This document shows positions 9,406 through 17,778 of a DNA stretch of 64,000 nt, piece by piece. This DNA is from an uncultured Alphaproteobacteria bacterium. Its GTDB lineage: Bacteria > Pseudomonadota > Alphaproteobacteria > HIMB59. A program made the position numbers and the translations under genes. Under the pieces are notes generated by a model. That model saw nothing but the letters and a program-made list of their open reading frames with translations, was not told where the DNA came from and ran no database searches. Positions within the stretch are counted from its first letter, which is position 1, and each line of letters begins with the position of its first letter. The stretch spans positions 19,594 to 83,593 of the forward strand of contig CACNEB010000004.1 in NCBI GenBank assembly GCA_902619375.1, in the 5' to 3' direction.

Positions 9406-10131
9406 CTACTCATTTTTGTTTTTTTTTAAATAGTTTTTAAATAAATCTGGTCTATTTTTTTCAGTATTTTCCAACGAATTTTGGTGTTTCCAAAGATCTA
9501 TATCAGCATGTTTACCACTCACGAGTATGGAAGGTACTTCTATCTCTGAATGGTCAGGGGTTATCCATGGGTTTGGTCTAGTGAATTGATCATGTTCAAC
9601 TAGTCCATTTTGAAATGACTCAATAGTGTGGGTGTCATTATTTCCAAGAACACCAGGTTGTAGTCTCATTAACGCCTCAATAAATAATAATGATGCTATC
9701 TCTCCTCCGTTTAAGATGACATCGCTCACAGAAATTTCTTGAAATTCATAATAATCAATTACTCTTTGGTCAATACCCTCATATCTACCATTTAGTAAAA
9801 TAAAATCTTTATTTAAATTATAATTAGTTAATTTTTTTTGAGTGAGTTTTTTACCTTTGGCAGAAAAACATATTTTAATACAGCTATCTAATTCACTTTT
9901 ATTAAAGTTTGCTTGGATAGATTTTGAAATTATATCAGGTCTTAATACCATACCTGCGCCACCACTAAATGGTTTATCATCAACAGAGTTCGCAGATAAA
10001 TCACTGTAATCTCTTATGTTGATAGTATTGATTTCGAAATAATTTTTTGACAGAGCTTTGCCCAACAAGCCATGTTGTAAAACTCCAGGAAAAACTTCTG
10101 GAAATAAAGTAAGGATATTGAATTTTAACAT
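9406..10131 (-). CDS. trmD: tRNA (guanine-N1-)-methyltransferase
   Basis: SPOUT-family enzyme making m1G37 in tRNAs, which prevents frameshifting. Seen are the opening FNILTLFPEVFPGVLQHGLL, the catalytic DDKPFSGGAGMV, and the SAM-binding trefoil-knot region LNGRYEGIDQRV followed by LNGGE and PGVLGN. 241 residues matches the family. The start overlaps the rimM stop by 1 bp in the conserved rpsP-rimM-trmD-rplS order. Confidence 0.96.
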   Translation of the reverse strand: MLKFNILTLFPEVFPGVLQHGLLGKALSKNYFEINTINIRDYSDLSANSVDDKPFSGGAGMVLRPDIISKSIQANFNKSELDSCIKICFSAKGKKLTQKKLTNYNLNKDFILLNGRYEGIDQRVIDYYEFQEISVSDVILNGGEIASLLFIEALMRLQPGVLGNNDTHTIESFQNGLVEHDQFTRPNPWITPDHSEIEVPSILVSGKHADIDLWKHQNSLENTEKNRPDLFKNYLKKNKNE

Positions 10132-10628
10132 TAATTTTTAATTATAATTTTTTTTTCTTTAATATTTACAAATGGAAAGTTTTGTTCAGTAAATCTGAAA
10201 AATTCCTTTTTTTTACTTTTAATAAAATATATTTCCAATAAATCCCCTGCACCAAAATTTACAACTGAAGCAACTTCTCCAACTCTCTGGTCTTTATTAT
10301 CAAATACCTCAAGGCCCTCTAAATCGTGGAAATAATATTCATTTCCTTTTACTGGTGATAGTTGTTCTTTTTTTAAAAAAATTTTTTTATTAACAAACTT
10401 TTCAATTTCTGTTCTATTATTTATTTCGTCGATTGTTATAAGTGGGCTTTTTTTATCAAAAGATACTAGTTTTAAGTTAACAGTTTTTTCATTATCTAAA
10501 TAAAATCTTTTAAATTGATTTACATCACGATCATCATTTAAATAACTGTGAAACCTTAGCAGACCCTTTGTTCCTTTAGGTCTGCCAATTACACCAACTT
10601 GTATGAAACGCTTCTCAAAGGGAGTCAC
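10131..10628 (-). CDS. rimM: 16S rRNA processing protein RimM
   Basis: Assembly factor that binds S19 and helps mature the 30S head. The N-terminal RimM barrel starts IQVGVIGRPKGTKGLLRF and the PRC-barrel half contains YYFHDLEGLEVFD and GAGDLLEIY. 165 residues is typical. It lies 6 bp after rpsP and overlaps trmD by 1 bp, in the standard operon position. Confidence 0.94.
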   Translation of the reverse strand: MTPFEKRFIQVGVIGRPKGTKGLLRFHSYLNDDRDVNQFKRFYLDNEKTVNLKLVSFDKKSPLITIDEINNRTEIEKFVNKKIFLKKEQLSPVKGNEYYFHDLEGLEVFDNKDQRVGEVASVVNFGAGDLLEIYFIKSKKKEFFRFTEQNFPFVNIKEKKIIIKN

Positions 10629-10634
10629 AAGTAA

Positions 10635-11216
10635 TTACTCTTTAGTTTCGGGTTTATCCTCTGAAGCCTCGGTTGAACCCTCTTCCTCTTTAGGCTCTTC
10701 TTTTGCAGGAGCCTCTTCTTTCTTTTCCTCCGGCTCAGAAGTCTCCTCTGTCTTTACCTCTTCAGCTGCTGCTTCTTCCACAGGCAGTTGCTCTTCTGTG
10801 GTAGCTACCTCCTCAGTAGGTTTTTCATCCTCTGCTTTAGCTGCTTCTTCAGTAGCTTTTGCATCTTCAGCAGCTTTTGATTCTGCTTCTTCTTTCGCTT
10901 TAACTCTTTCTTGAGCCTTTGCCTTTGGTAAATGCTTTTTTGTTTTCTCAGTTATTTTTGGAGCTTCCATCATTCCTAATTCAGAGAAAATTTTTTGAAC
11001 TCTTTCTGTTGGCAGCGCTCCAACCTTAAGCCAATGTTCAGCTCTTTCTTTGCTAAGCATTACTCTTTCCTTGTGATCCTTGGGAACCATTGGATTGAAG
11101 TTGCCAATTTTTTCAATGAAGTTACCGTCTCTTGGTGCTCTCTCATCTGCAACCACAATTCTATAGAAAGGTCTTTTTTTTGAACCTCCTCTTGCTAGTC
11201 TTATTTTTGTCGCCAT
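10635..11216 (-). CDS. rpsP: 30S ribosomal protein S16 with long Ala/Glu-rich tail
   Basis: S16 stabilises the 30S body. Residues 1-80 are canonical ([20 protein letters not shown], then a [10 protein letters not shown] segment, then [16 protein letters not shown]). From about residue 85 to 193 a low-complexity Ala/Glu/Lys/Pro/Thr tail follows. S16 is usually 80-90 residues, and moderate tails are common in alphaproteobacteria, but about 110 residues is long. It heads rpsP-rimM-trmD-rplS and begins 18 bp after ffh. Confidence 0.95.
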   Translation of the reverse strand: MATKIRLARGGSKKRPFYRIVVADERAPRDGNFIEKIGNFNPMVPKDHKERVMLSKERAEHWLKVGALPTERVQKIFSELGMMEAPKITEKTKKHLPKAKAQERVKAKEEAESKAAEDAKATEEAAKAEDEKPTEEVATTEEQLPVEEAAAEEVKTEETSEPEEKKEEAPAKEEPKEEEGSTEASEDKPETKE

Positions 11217-11234
11217 GATTTCTCCCTTCTGTAT

Positions 11235-12587
11235 TTATTCAATCGTTGGCATTTGGTTTCCGCCTAATAAACTTTTTATTTTATTTGCAAAACCTGGTTT
11301 TTGAGCTTGTTTCATAAGTTTTTTAGTTTGCTCAAATTGTTTTAAAAGCCTGTTGACCTCGTGTACCTGTCTACCAGACCCTGTTGCTATTCTTCTTTTT
11401 CTTGAAGCTTTTAGTAAATCAGGATCAACTCTTTCTTCTCTTGTCATTGAGCAAATAATTGCTATTTGATGATCAATAACTTTTTCGTCAAAATCTCCAC
11501 TCTCCATCATATTTTTAATTTTGCTGACACCTGGCATGTGTGACATTAGTCCAGACATTCCGCCCATTTTTTTCATTTGAGTAAACTGTTTTAAAAGATC
11601 ATTCATATTGAATTTCCCACTCATCATCTGAGATTGGAGATTTTCCATTTCTTTTTGATCAAAATCTTTTTGTGCTTTTTCAACTAATGAAACAACATCT
11701 CCCATACCAAGAATTCTAGAAGCTATTCTCTCGGGGTGAAAAACTTCAAAATCTTCAATATTTTCTCCTGATCCGAAGAAACGAATTGGCAAACCTGTTT
11801 GATATTTTGCTGAAAGTGCAACTCCTCCTCTTGGGTCTGCGTCTAATCTTGTTAATATAAATCCAGTAAGTGGTGCTGTGGAGTTAAAAGACTCTACAAC
11901 GCTTAGGGCTTGTTGACCCATCATTGAGTCTAAAACAAGTAAATTCTCTTGTGGTTTTGCTAGATCATGAATTGTTTTAAGTTCTAAAAGTAATTCCTCA
12001 TCTGTACTAATTCGACCTGAGGTATCTATAATTAAAACATCCGATAAGAGTTTTTTACTTTGTTCAAGTGCATTATTGACAATATCTTTTATATTTTCAT
12101 TTATTGGCTCGATAAACTGAATATTATTTTTTTGAGATAAAATACGAAGTTGGTCTATAGCGGCTGGTCTTCTTAAATCTGTTGACACAAGTGCTACAGA
12201 TTTATTAAGAGAATTTTGACAGTAATGAGCAAGTTTTGCAATTGATGTTGTTTTACCTGCACCCTGCAGACCACACATTAAAAAAGTTGAGGGTTTATTT
12301 TTAAAGTTTAGCTCGCTACTTTGAATACCAAGTATTTCTGTTAGTTCATCACTTACTATTTTAATTATTTGTTGTCCTGGCTGGACGTTTTCAATTACTT
12401 TTTGACCAAGTGCTTTTTCTTGGATTTTTTTAATAAGATCTTTAGATACTTTAAGAGAGACATCAGCCTCTAACAAAGCAACTCTAACCTCTCGCAGGGT
12501 TGTCTCTAAATCCTTTTCAGTGATAGCACCTTTATTTGAGAGACTTTGAAAAATTCCGGTTATCTTATTTGTTATATTTTCTAACAT
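11235..12587 (-). CDS. ffh: Signal recognition particle protein Ffh (SRP54)
   Basis: GTPase that binds signal sequences and 4.5S RNA and docks at FtsY. N domain ~1-85; G domain with P-loop GLQGAGKTT near residue 107, STDLRRPAAIDQL, DTSGR and TRLDADPRGG; Met-rich M domain from ~295 (MGGMSGLMSHMPG) ending in a Lys-rich tail. The G4-region reading TRLD in place of TKLD also occurs in other alphaproteobacterial Ffh proteins as far as I recall. 450 residues is normal. The ATG has no visible Shine-Dalgarno and lies next to an A/T run and hairpin. Confidence 0.96.
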   Translation of the reverse strand: MLENITNKITGIFQSLSNKGAITEKDLETTLREVRVALLEADVSLKVSKDLIKKIQEKALGQKVIENVQPGQQIIKIVSDELTEILGIQSSELNFKNKPSTFLMCGLQGAGKTTSIAKLAHYCQNSLNKSVALVSTDLRRPAAIDQLRILSQKNNIQFIEPINENIKDIVNNALEQSKKLLSDVLIIDTSGRISTDEELLLELKTIHDLAKPQENLLVLDSMMGQQALSVVESFNSTAPLTGFILTRLDADPRGGVALSAKYQTGLPIRFFGSGENIEDFEVFHPERIASRILGMGDVVSLVEKAQKDFDQKEMENLQSQMMSGKFNMNDLLKQFTQMKKMGGMSGLMSHMPGVSKIKNMMESGDFDEKVIDHQIAIICSMTREERVDPDLLKASRKRRIATGSGRQVHEVNRLLKQFEQTKKLMKQAQKPGFANKIKSLLGGNQMPTIE

Positions 12588-12604
12588 TTAAAAAATAAAA
12601 AAAA

Positions 12605-12629
12605 TCGGCGAATGATACTCATCGGCCGA
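12605..12629. terminator. Terminator-like hairpin in the ffh/dapF divergent region
   Basis: TCGGC (12605-12609) pairs with GCCGA (12625-12629), and ATGA (12612-12615) with TCAT (12619-12622), around a TAC loop with a 2x2 internal mismatch. Both sides carry homopolymer runs: T-rich 12631-12640 on the plus strand and A-rich 12588-12604, which reads as U-rich on the minus strand. The shape is that of a bidirectional terminator, but it stands between divergent starts, so it could be a leader attenuator of ffh. Confidence 0.45.
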
Positions 12630-12678
12630 CTAATTTTTTCTTTATTTAGTGTGGAATTTATATCACTATAGCTGGTCT

Positions 12679-13491
12679 ATGAAAATACCTTTTATGAAAG
12701 CTCAAGGAGCAGGAAATGACTTTATTATTGTGGATAAAAACGTTGATTTTATTAGAAAGTCAAAAAAGGTTATTAAAAAACTTTGCGACAGGCGTTTTGG
12801 GGTAGGTTGCGATCAATTAATTTTATTAAAAAAAATCAATTCGTATTATCAAGTTACATTTTATAACTCAGATGGCTCACTTGGGAAAAATTGTGGGAAT
12901 GGATTGCGATGTGCCTACAAATTTTTAGTTGAAGTAAAAAAAGTTAAAAAGGCAGTCATAAAAACTCATAAATTTTTACATTTTGGTAAAAAAACTCAAA
13001 ATGAATACAAAATCAATGTTGGGGAAGTAACTTTAGATTGGAAAAAAATTCCTTTATCAAAAAAAATGGACTCTCAAAGTATTCAAATTAAAAGAATAAA
13101 GATACCTGGGTTAATAAAAATAATGGGTGCAAACATTGGAAACCCTCATTGTGTAGTATTAGTAAAGAATTTAAAGCTAATTAAATTAAATATGTTAGGG
13201 CCTTCACTTGTAAAAAATAAATTATTTCCTGATCAAGCTAATATTACTTTTGTAGAGGTATTAAAAAAATCTAAAGTAAAAGTGTTATTTTGGGAGAGAG
13301 GTGGCGGACATACACTAGCATGTGGATCAGGAACTTGTGCTACTGCTTTTGTTTTAAATCATAATGACTTTGTATCCTCTAAAATTGAAGTGGTTACTGA
13401 ACGATCAGTATTAAAAACAGAAATCAAGGACAAGATGGTATTCCTTCAAGGCCCTGCAGAGTTAGTTTATCAATCATCAATTAATATTTAA
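12679..13491 (+). CDS. dapF: Diaminopimelate epimerase
   Basis: Interconverts LL- and meso-diaminopimelate for peptidoglycan and lysine, using two cysteines as acid and base. Both halves are visible: KAQGAGNDF, then KNCGNGLRC holding the first catalytic Cys; and ERGGGHTLACGSGTCATA with the second Cys in ACGSG. The start is set at the ATG at 12679 (MKIPFMKAQGAGNDF, 270 residues); a GTG at 12649 would add ten residues without homology. The stop abuts the ATG of mtaB. Very Lys-rich for this family. Confidence 0.93.
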   Translation: MKIPFMKAQGAGNDFIIVDKNVDFIRKSKKVIKKLCDRRFGVGCDQLILLKKINSYYQVTFYNSDGSLGKNCGNGLRCAYKFLVEVKKVKKAVIKTHKFLHFGKKTQNEYKINVGEVTLDWKKIPLSKKMDSQSIQIKRIKIPGLIKIMGANIGNPHCVVLVKNLKLIKLNMLGPSLVKNKLFPDQANITFVEVLKKSKVKVLFWERGGGHTLACGSGTCATAFVLNHNDFVSSKIEVVTERSVLKTEIKDKMVFLQGPAELVYQSSINI

Positions 13492-14697
13492 ATGTCTAAA
13501 GTTGTTAATTTTGGATGTCGACTAAATAACTTTGAAGGAAAAAAAATTGAAGAATTATTAGCAAATAATAATGAAAATATGGTTGTTATAAACTCTTGTG
13601 CTGTCACAAATGAGACTGAGAGGCAGGTAAGACAAACTATTAGAAAAATTAAAAAAGAATATCCCGATAAAAAAATTGTAATGACAGGTTGTGCTGCACA
13701 AATATCTCCAGATAAGTATTCTTCAATGACTGAGGTCGACAAAGTTATTGATAATATAAGTAAACTGAAATCAGAAACTTGGACATCTTTACTTGATGAA
13801 GAACTCGAAGTAGATTTTAAAGAAGACATATTTGACTCTCCTCAAGATATCCGCCCATCTTTAGATAATAAAAACCTTAACATCAGAGAAAGCCTCGTAA
13901 TTCAACAAGGATGCAATCATAGGTGCACATTTTGTATTATTCCTTTTGGTAGAGGTAATAATAGGAGTTTTGATCCTTTTTACTTAATTGATGAGGTGGA
14001 AAGAGTTGTAGAAAATGGGGTTAAAGAAATTGTTTTAACAGGTGTTGACATATCAGATTATGGGAGCGATTTTGATCACAAATATAACATGAGTAATTTA
14101 ATTTTAGATATTTTAGATAAAACTAAATTACAACGTCTTCGACTCTCCTCAATAGACTGTGTTGAAGTAGATGAAAATTTTAATGAAGTGCTAAAAGATC
14201 AAAGAGTAATGCCTCATCTTCACCTTAGTATACAGTCCGGTGATGACATGATACTGAAAAGAATGAAAAGAAGACATAATTCGAAAGATGTATTTCAATT
14301 TGTTGATCGTTGTAAAAAAATTAGAAAAGATATTTCATTTGGTGCGGATATAATTGCAGGATTTCCTACAGAAACAGATACGATGTTTGAAAATACATAC
14401 AAACTATTAAGAGACAACGAAATTTCTCACCTACACATATTTCCTTTTTCTCCAAAAAACAATACTCCTGCATCAAGGATGCCACAGATTTCTAAATTAA
14501 TTATTAAAAAGAGAGCAAAAATTTTAAGAGATCTTAGTGAATTAATTTTAAAAAAAGTAAAATCCAAACTTTCATTTCCAAGGGAGATACTTATTGAAGA
14601 ATTAAATTCAGGATTAGCTATTGGATATGATCAAAATTATATCAAACATAAAATACCCTTAGTAGGTGTACCCGTTGGAGAAGTTATCAGGGTTTAA
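13492..14697 (+). CDS. mtaB: tRNA t6A37 methylthiotransferase MtaB-like (radical SAM)
   Basis: Adds a methylthio group to t6A37 of ANN-decoding tRNAs, giving ms2t6A. The N-terminal UPF0004 domain carries cysteines for the second cluster (FGCRLNNFEG, NSCAVTNETERQ, TGCAAQ). The radical-SAM domain has the CxxxCxxC motif CNHRCTFC near residue 142, and the C-terminus is short and TRAM-like. Length of 401 fits MtaB better than MiaB (about 450-480), and the CAVT motif is typical of MtaB. It is joined to dapF (no gap) and ftsY (1 bp overlap), a common alphaproteobacterial order. Confidence 0.88.
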   Translation: MSKVVNFGCRLNNFEGKKIEELLANNNENMVVINSCAVTNETERQVRQTIRKIKKEYPDKKIVMTGCAAQISPDKYSSMTEVDKVIDNISKLKSETWTSLLDEELEVDFKEDIFDSPQDIRPSLDNKNLNIRESLVIQQGCNHRCTFCIIPFGRGNNRSFDPFYLIDEVERVVENGVKEIVLTGVDISDYGSDFDHKYNMSNLILDILDKTKLQRLRLSSIDCVEVDENFNEVLKDQRVMPHLHLSIQSGDDMILKRMKRRHNSKDVFQFVDRCKKIRKDISFGADIIAGFPTETDTMFENTYKLLRDNEISHLHIFPFSPKNNTPASRMPQISKLIIKKRAKILRDLSELILKKVKSKLSFPREILIEELNSGLAIGYDQNYIKHKIPLVGVPVGEVIRV

Positions 14698-15515
14698 TGT
14701 TTTTTTTAAAAAAAATCTTTCAAAAGAATTTAAATATAGATGAGATTGAGGATCTTTTGTTTGATAATGGTGTAGAACCAAAGTTTGCTGATTTAATAAT
14801 TTCAAAAATAAAAGAAAATAAATCACAAGAAGAGGATATTAAAAAAGTTATTAAAGATGAACTGCTTACAAAATTCAAAGAAAAACAATTTGGTGGTTTT
14901 TATCCTCAAAATAAAAGTTTATATATTATTGCTGGAAATAACGGCTCGGGAAAAACAACATTCATAGGTAAATTTATAAATCTAATTCAAAAAAATGCCT
15001 TAAAGCCTGCTGTAATTGCAGCAGATACATTTAGGGCTGCCGCAATCGATCAACTTGAACATTTCACAAATCAATTTGAAGTGCCCATTCATAAGGGTAA
15101 TAATATGGAAGATCCATCAGCTGTTATTTTTCAGGGTATTGATAATCTGAAAGAAAGTGATGTTATTATTGTCGATACATCTGGTAGACAACATAACAAC
15201 AAAAACTTAATGGCTGAGCTAAAAAAAATCTCAGATATAGTTTCAAAAAAATCTAGTCAATTTAATTCAATAAGGGCTTTTTTGACATTAGATGCTAATA
15301 CTGGCCTTGCATCAAAACATATAATTGAAGGTTTTCAAGAATATATCACTTTAGATGGTATTATTTTAAATAAGGTCGACTCTAATGCCAAGTATGGAGC
15401 TCTTCTAACAATAATAAATGATTTTGATATTCCTGTAGTGTTTGAAGGATATGGCGAAGACATGAATGACTTAAGAGAGTTTCAATTTGAAGGATATTTA
15501 GATAGACTATTATAA
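14697..15515 (+). CDS. ftsY: Signal recognition particle receptor FtsY
   Basis: GTPase receptor that brings SRP-ribosome complexes to the translocon. NG domain only: P-loop GNNGSGKTTF, AADTFRAAAIDQLE, DTSGRQHNN, NKVDSNAKYGALL (G4 region) and GYGEDMNDLREF at the end. At 272 residues it lacks the long acidic A domain of E. coli FtsY, as in many alphaproteobacteria. DTSGR replaces the common DTAGR, as it does in this organism's Ffh. The ATG overlaps the mtaB stop (TAATG). Confidence 0.94.
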   Translation: MFFLKKIFQKNLNIDEIEDLLFDNGVEPKFADLIISKIKENKSQEEDIKKVIKDELLTKFKEKQFGGFYPQNKSLYIIAGNNGSGKTTFIGKFINLIQKNALKPAVIAADTFRAAAIDQLEHFTNQFEVPIHKGNNMEDPSAVIFQGIDNLKESDVIIVDTSGRQHNNKNLMAELKKISDIVSKKSSQFNSIRAFLTLDANTGLASKHIIEGFQEYITLDGIILNKVDSNAKYGALLTIINDFDIPVVFEGYGEDMNDLREFQFEGYLDRLL

Positions 15516-15516
15516 A

Positions 15517-16053
15517 ATGAAACAACTTTTTGAATTTTTTCCCTTAATTGTTTTTTTCGCAGTCTATTATAAATCAGATAAAGATCTCTATTTAAGTATT
15601 GCTGCTGTAATAGTTGCAACATTTATTTCCCTTATAGCCATCTATTTCAAAGAAAGAAAAATTTCAACAATGATGTTAGTAAGTACAATTATCTTAGTTG
15701 TTTTTGGCGGTTTAAGTATTTTTCTAAAAAATGAGATATTTTTTAAAATGAAACCAACAATTATAAATGCTCTTTTTGCTACAGTTTTGATTGGAAGTAC
15801 GTTAATTAATAAACCTGTTTTAAAGTTATTATTAAACTCATCACTAAAATTGACTGATGAGGGTTGGGGATTAATGAATAAAATGTGGTCAAGTTTTTTT
15901 ATTCTTTTAGCTGTTTTAAATGAAATAGTATGGCGGACTCAAACAACTGATGTTTGGGTAAATTTTAAAGTATTTGGAATAATGGGAATTACTATTGTGT
16001 TTACAATAATTCAAATTCCATTGCTAAAAAAACATTTTATTAATCAGCCATAA
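15517..16053 (+). CDS. Inner-membrane septation protein A family (YciB/IspZ)
   Basis: Five-helix inner-membrane protein linked to cell-envelope integrity and division. The opening KQLFEFFPLIVFFAVYY is the family signature, and the centre holds NEIVWRTQTTDVWVNFKVFG, matching the conserved NE.VWR...WV.FK pattern. 178 residues matches E. coli YciB (179). It follows ftsY by 1 bp and overlaps the convergent pgk by 14 bp. Confidence 0.9.
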   Translation: MKQLFEFFPLIVFFAVYYKSDKDLYLSIAAVIVATFISLIAIYFKERKISTMMLVSTIILVVFGGLSIFLKNEIFFKMKPTIINALFATVLIGSTLINKPVLKLLLNSSLKLTDEGWGLMNKMWSSFFILLAVLNEIVWRTQTTDVWVNFKVFGIMGITIVFTIIQIPLLKKHFINQP

Positions 16054-17206
16054 GGGCTTGAATTCCAGGAAGATATTTGTTCTCGAGCGCCTCAAGAAAA
16101 GCACCGCCAGCTGTTGAGACAAAATAAAAATTTTCAAATTTTTCCTCAGCCATATTGATTGCTAAAATTGTGTCTCCACCACCTATGACAACATCTGATT
16201 GAGATTTTGCAAGGAGATGTGCTAAATTTACTGATCCCTTTGAAAATTTATTGTCCTCGATCATTCCCATTGGTCCATTCCACAAAACGATATCACTGTT
16301 ACCTATCAGTTTTTCTAAAACTGCGTGTGAAGAAACTGATATATCTAGGATTTTAAAATCAGAGCTTGTAGGAAGCTCATCTATTAATTTATTTTCATTT
16401 GAGTCAAGTATAACATCTGATGGAAGATGAATTTTACAATTTTTTGATTTTGCAGAATTGTAAATCATTTCAATCATACTTTCTGTCCCCACTTCAATTA
16501 AAGAATTGCTTACATTTATACCGTTATATTTAAAAAAATTATTAGCCATTGCCCCTCCAATAAAAATATCTGAGCAAGAAGATGTTAAAGATAGAAGTGT
16601 TTTTATTTTAGTTGAAACTTTTGATCCACCAATTATCGCTAATTTTTTCTTTGGAGATTTTTTTATATTATCTATTGCTAAAATTTCTCTTTCAAAATTA
16701 AATCCAGGTGCTGACAATATGTTTTTAGCCATTTGATTAACTGATGAGTGAAATCTGTGAGAAGCAGAAAAAGCCTCATTAACATATAAATCTAATTTAT
16801 CTGTAATAGATTTGCTAAAATTTAAATCATTTTTTATTTCTCCCTCAAAAAATCTTATATTCTCTAAAAGGCTTATAGTTGGCTTATCAAAATCTATTCC
16901 ATCAAGGCCACTATCTAAAAAACTATCATAATTAATAAAATTTAATTTTAACTCCAATATATCCTCAAACTGATCAATTAATTTTGAGAAAGAATACTTC
17001 TCATCAAAATTTTCTTTTGGTCTTCCAAAATGTGAAATAAGAAAAATATTACATTGTTTATTTTTAATAAAATCGATTGTCTCCTTAGATCTATCTAATC
17101 TTGTTTTGTCTGTAATTCTGAAATTTTTATCGATAGGAACATTGAAATCGACTCTGATCCCTACATTTCGGATTTTCTCAAAGTTCAAATTTTTAAGAGA
17201 TTTCAT
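16040..17206 (-). CDS. pgk: Phosphoglycerate kinase
   Basis: Makes ATP and 3-phosphoglycerate from 1,3-bisphosphoglycerate, or the reverse in gluconeogenesis. Seen are VGIRVDFNVPID (substrate Asp/Asn), ISHFGRPK, LLENIRFFEGE, KLAIIGGSKVSTKI, VLWNGPMGMIE, and the nucleotide loop GGGDTILA...STAGGAFLE. 388 residues is normal (387-400). It is a single gene divergent from gcrA across a 101-bp gap. Confidence 0.97.
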   Translation of the reverse strand: MKSLKNLNFEKIRNVGIRVDFNVPIDKNFRITDKTRLDRSKETIDFIKNKQCNIFLISHFGRPKENFDEKYSFSKLIDQFEDILELKLNFINYDSFLDSGLDGIDFDKPTISLLENIRFFEGEIKNDLNFSKSITDKLDLYVNEAFSASHRFHSSVNQMAKNILSAPGFNFEREILAIDNIKKSPKKKLAIIGGSKVSTKIKTLLSLTSSCSDIFIGGAMANNFFKYNGINVSNSLIEVGTESMIEMIYNSAKSKNCKIHLPSDVILDSNENKLIDELPTSSDFKILDISVSSHAVLEKLIGNSDIVLWNGPMGMIEDNKFSKGSVNLAHLLAKSQSDVVIGGGDTILAINMAEEKFENFYFVSTAGGAFLEALENKYLPGIQALMAD

Positions 17207-17248
17207 ATTTATTCACATTTTTTTAATCATTTTAGGCTAGATTACTAC

Positions 17249-17262
17249 TACTATATATAGTA
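17249..17262. promoter_or_regulatory. Palindrome in the pgk/gcrA divergent promoter region
   Basis: TACTATATATAGTA is a perfect 14-bp palindrome in the 101-bp gap between the divergent pgk and gcrA starts. It overlaps -10-like TATAGT/TATAAA sequence about 45 bp before the gcrA ATG. It could be an operator or simply an AT-rich promoter element. Confidence 0.3.
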
Positions 17263-17307
17263 TAAAACTACCCATATAAGGAACTAAATAGAGTAGGTAT
17301 ATAAAAA

Positions 17308-17778
17308 ATGTCTTGGAATAACCAAAAAGTAGAAGATCTTAAAAAACTTTGGAATGAAGGGGTTGCTACTAGCCAGATTGGCGTTCAGCTTGGATTTACT
17401 AAAAATGCCGTTATTGGTAAGGCATTTAGACTGGGTCTTGAAAGACGTCAAAACTCCAGAAAGAAATCAACTCAAAATCAACAGTTCTCTTCTGTCACCA
17501 TGTACAGAGAAACCAGCAATTCATCTTCTCAAAATACAATAAGAAAAGAACCTGTCCGGAGGAGAGAAAAATTTAGTTTTAAAAAGAGTATTGTGGGCAC
17601 AGGTAACTTTAAATCTTGTCAATGGCCTATCGGAGATCCACTTGAAGAGGGATTTCACTATTGTGGTGGTCAAAATATTCCAACAAAACCATATTGTATT
17701 GAACATTATAAAAAGGCATATAATGTTGATGAAAAATATTTAGATAGGCTTTTGGATTTTTTACACGAGAAAAACTAA
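17308..17778 (+). CDS. gcrA: Cell-cycle regulator GcrA
   Basis: Alphaproteobacterial transcription cofactor that binds RNA polymerase sigma-70 and methylated GANTC promoters, driving S-phase genes. The N-terminal helix-turn-helix is MSWNNQKVEDLKKLWNEG...SQIGVQLGFTKNAVIGK; then a Ser/Gln/Arg-rich linker; then the Cys/His cluster CQWPIGDP, FHYCGG, KPYCIEHYKKAYN. 156 residues is in range (~160-175). It overlaps the convergent hydrolase gene by 4 bp. The partner methylase CcrM is not in this window. Confidence 0.95.
   Translation: MSWNNQKVEDLKKLWNEGVATSQIGVQLGFTKNAVIGKAFRLGLERRQNSRKKSTQNQQFSSVTMYRETSNSSSQNTIRKEPVRRREKFSFKKSIVGTGNFKSCQWPIGDPLEEGFHYCGGQNIPTKPYCIEHYKKAYNVDEKYLDRLLDFLHEKN

Noticed and set aside
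10603..10914. A 103-codon Ser/Ala-rich frame on the plus strand.
   Set aside because: It is the antisense of the S16 Glu/Ala tail; repetitive codons keep the opposite frame open.
12649..12678. GTG start for dapF ten codons earlier.
   Set aside because: The extra residues (WNLYHYSW) are not part of the family and overlap likely promoter sequence.
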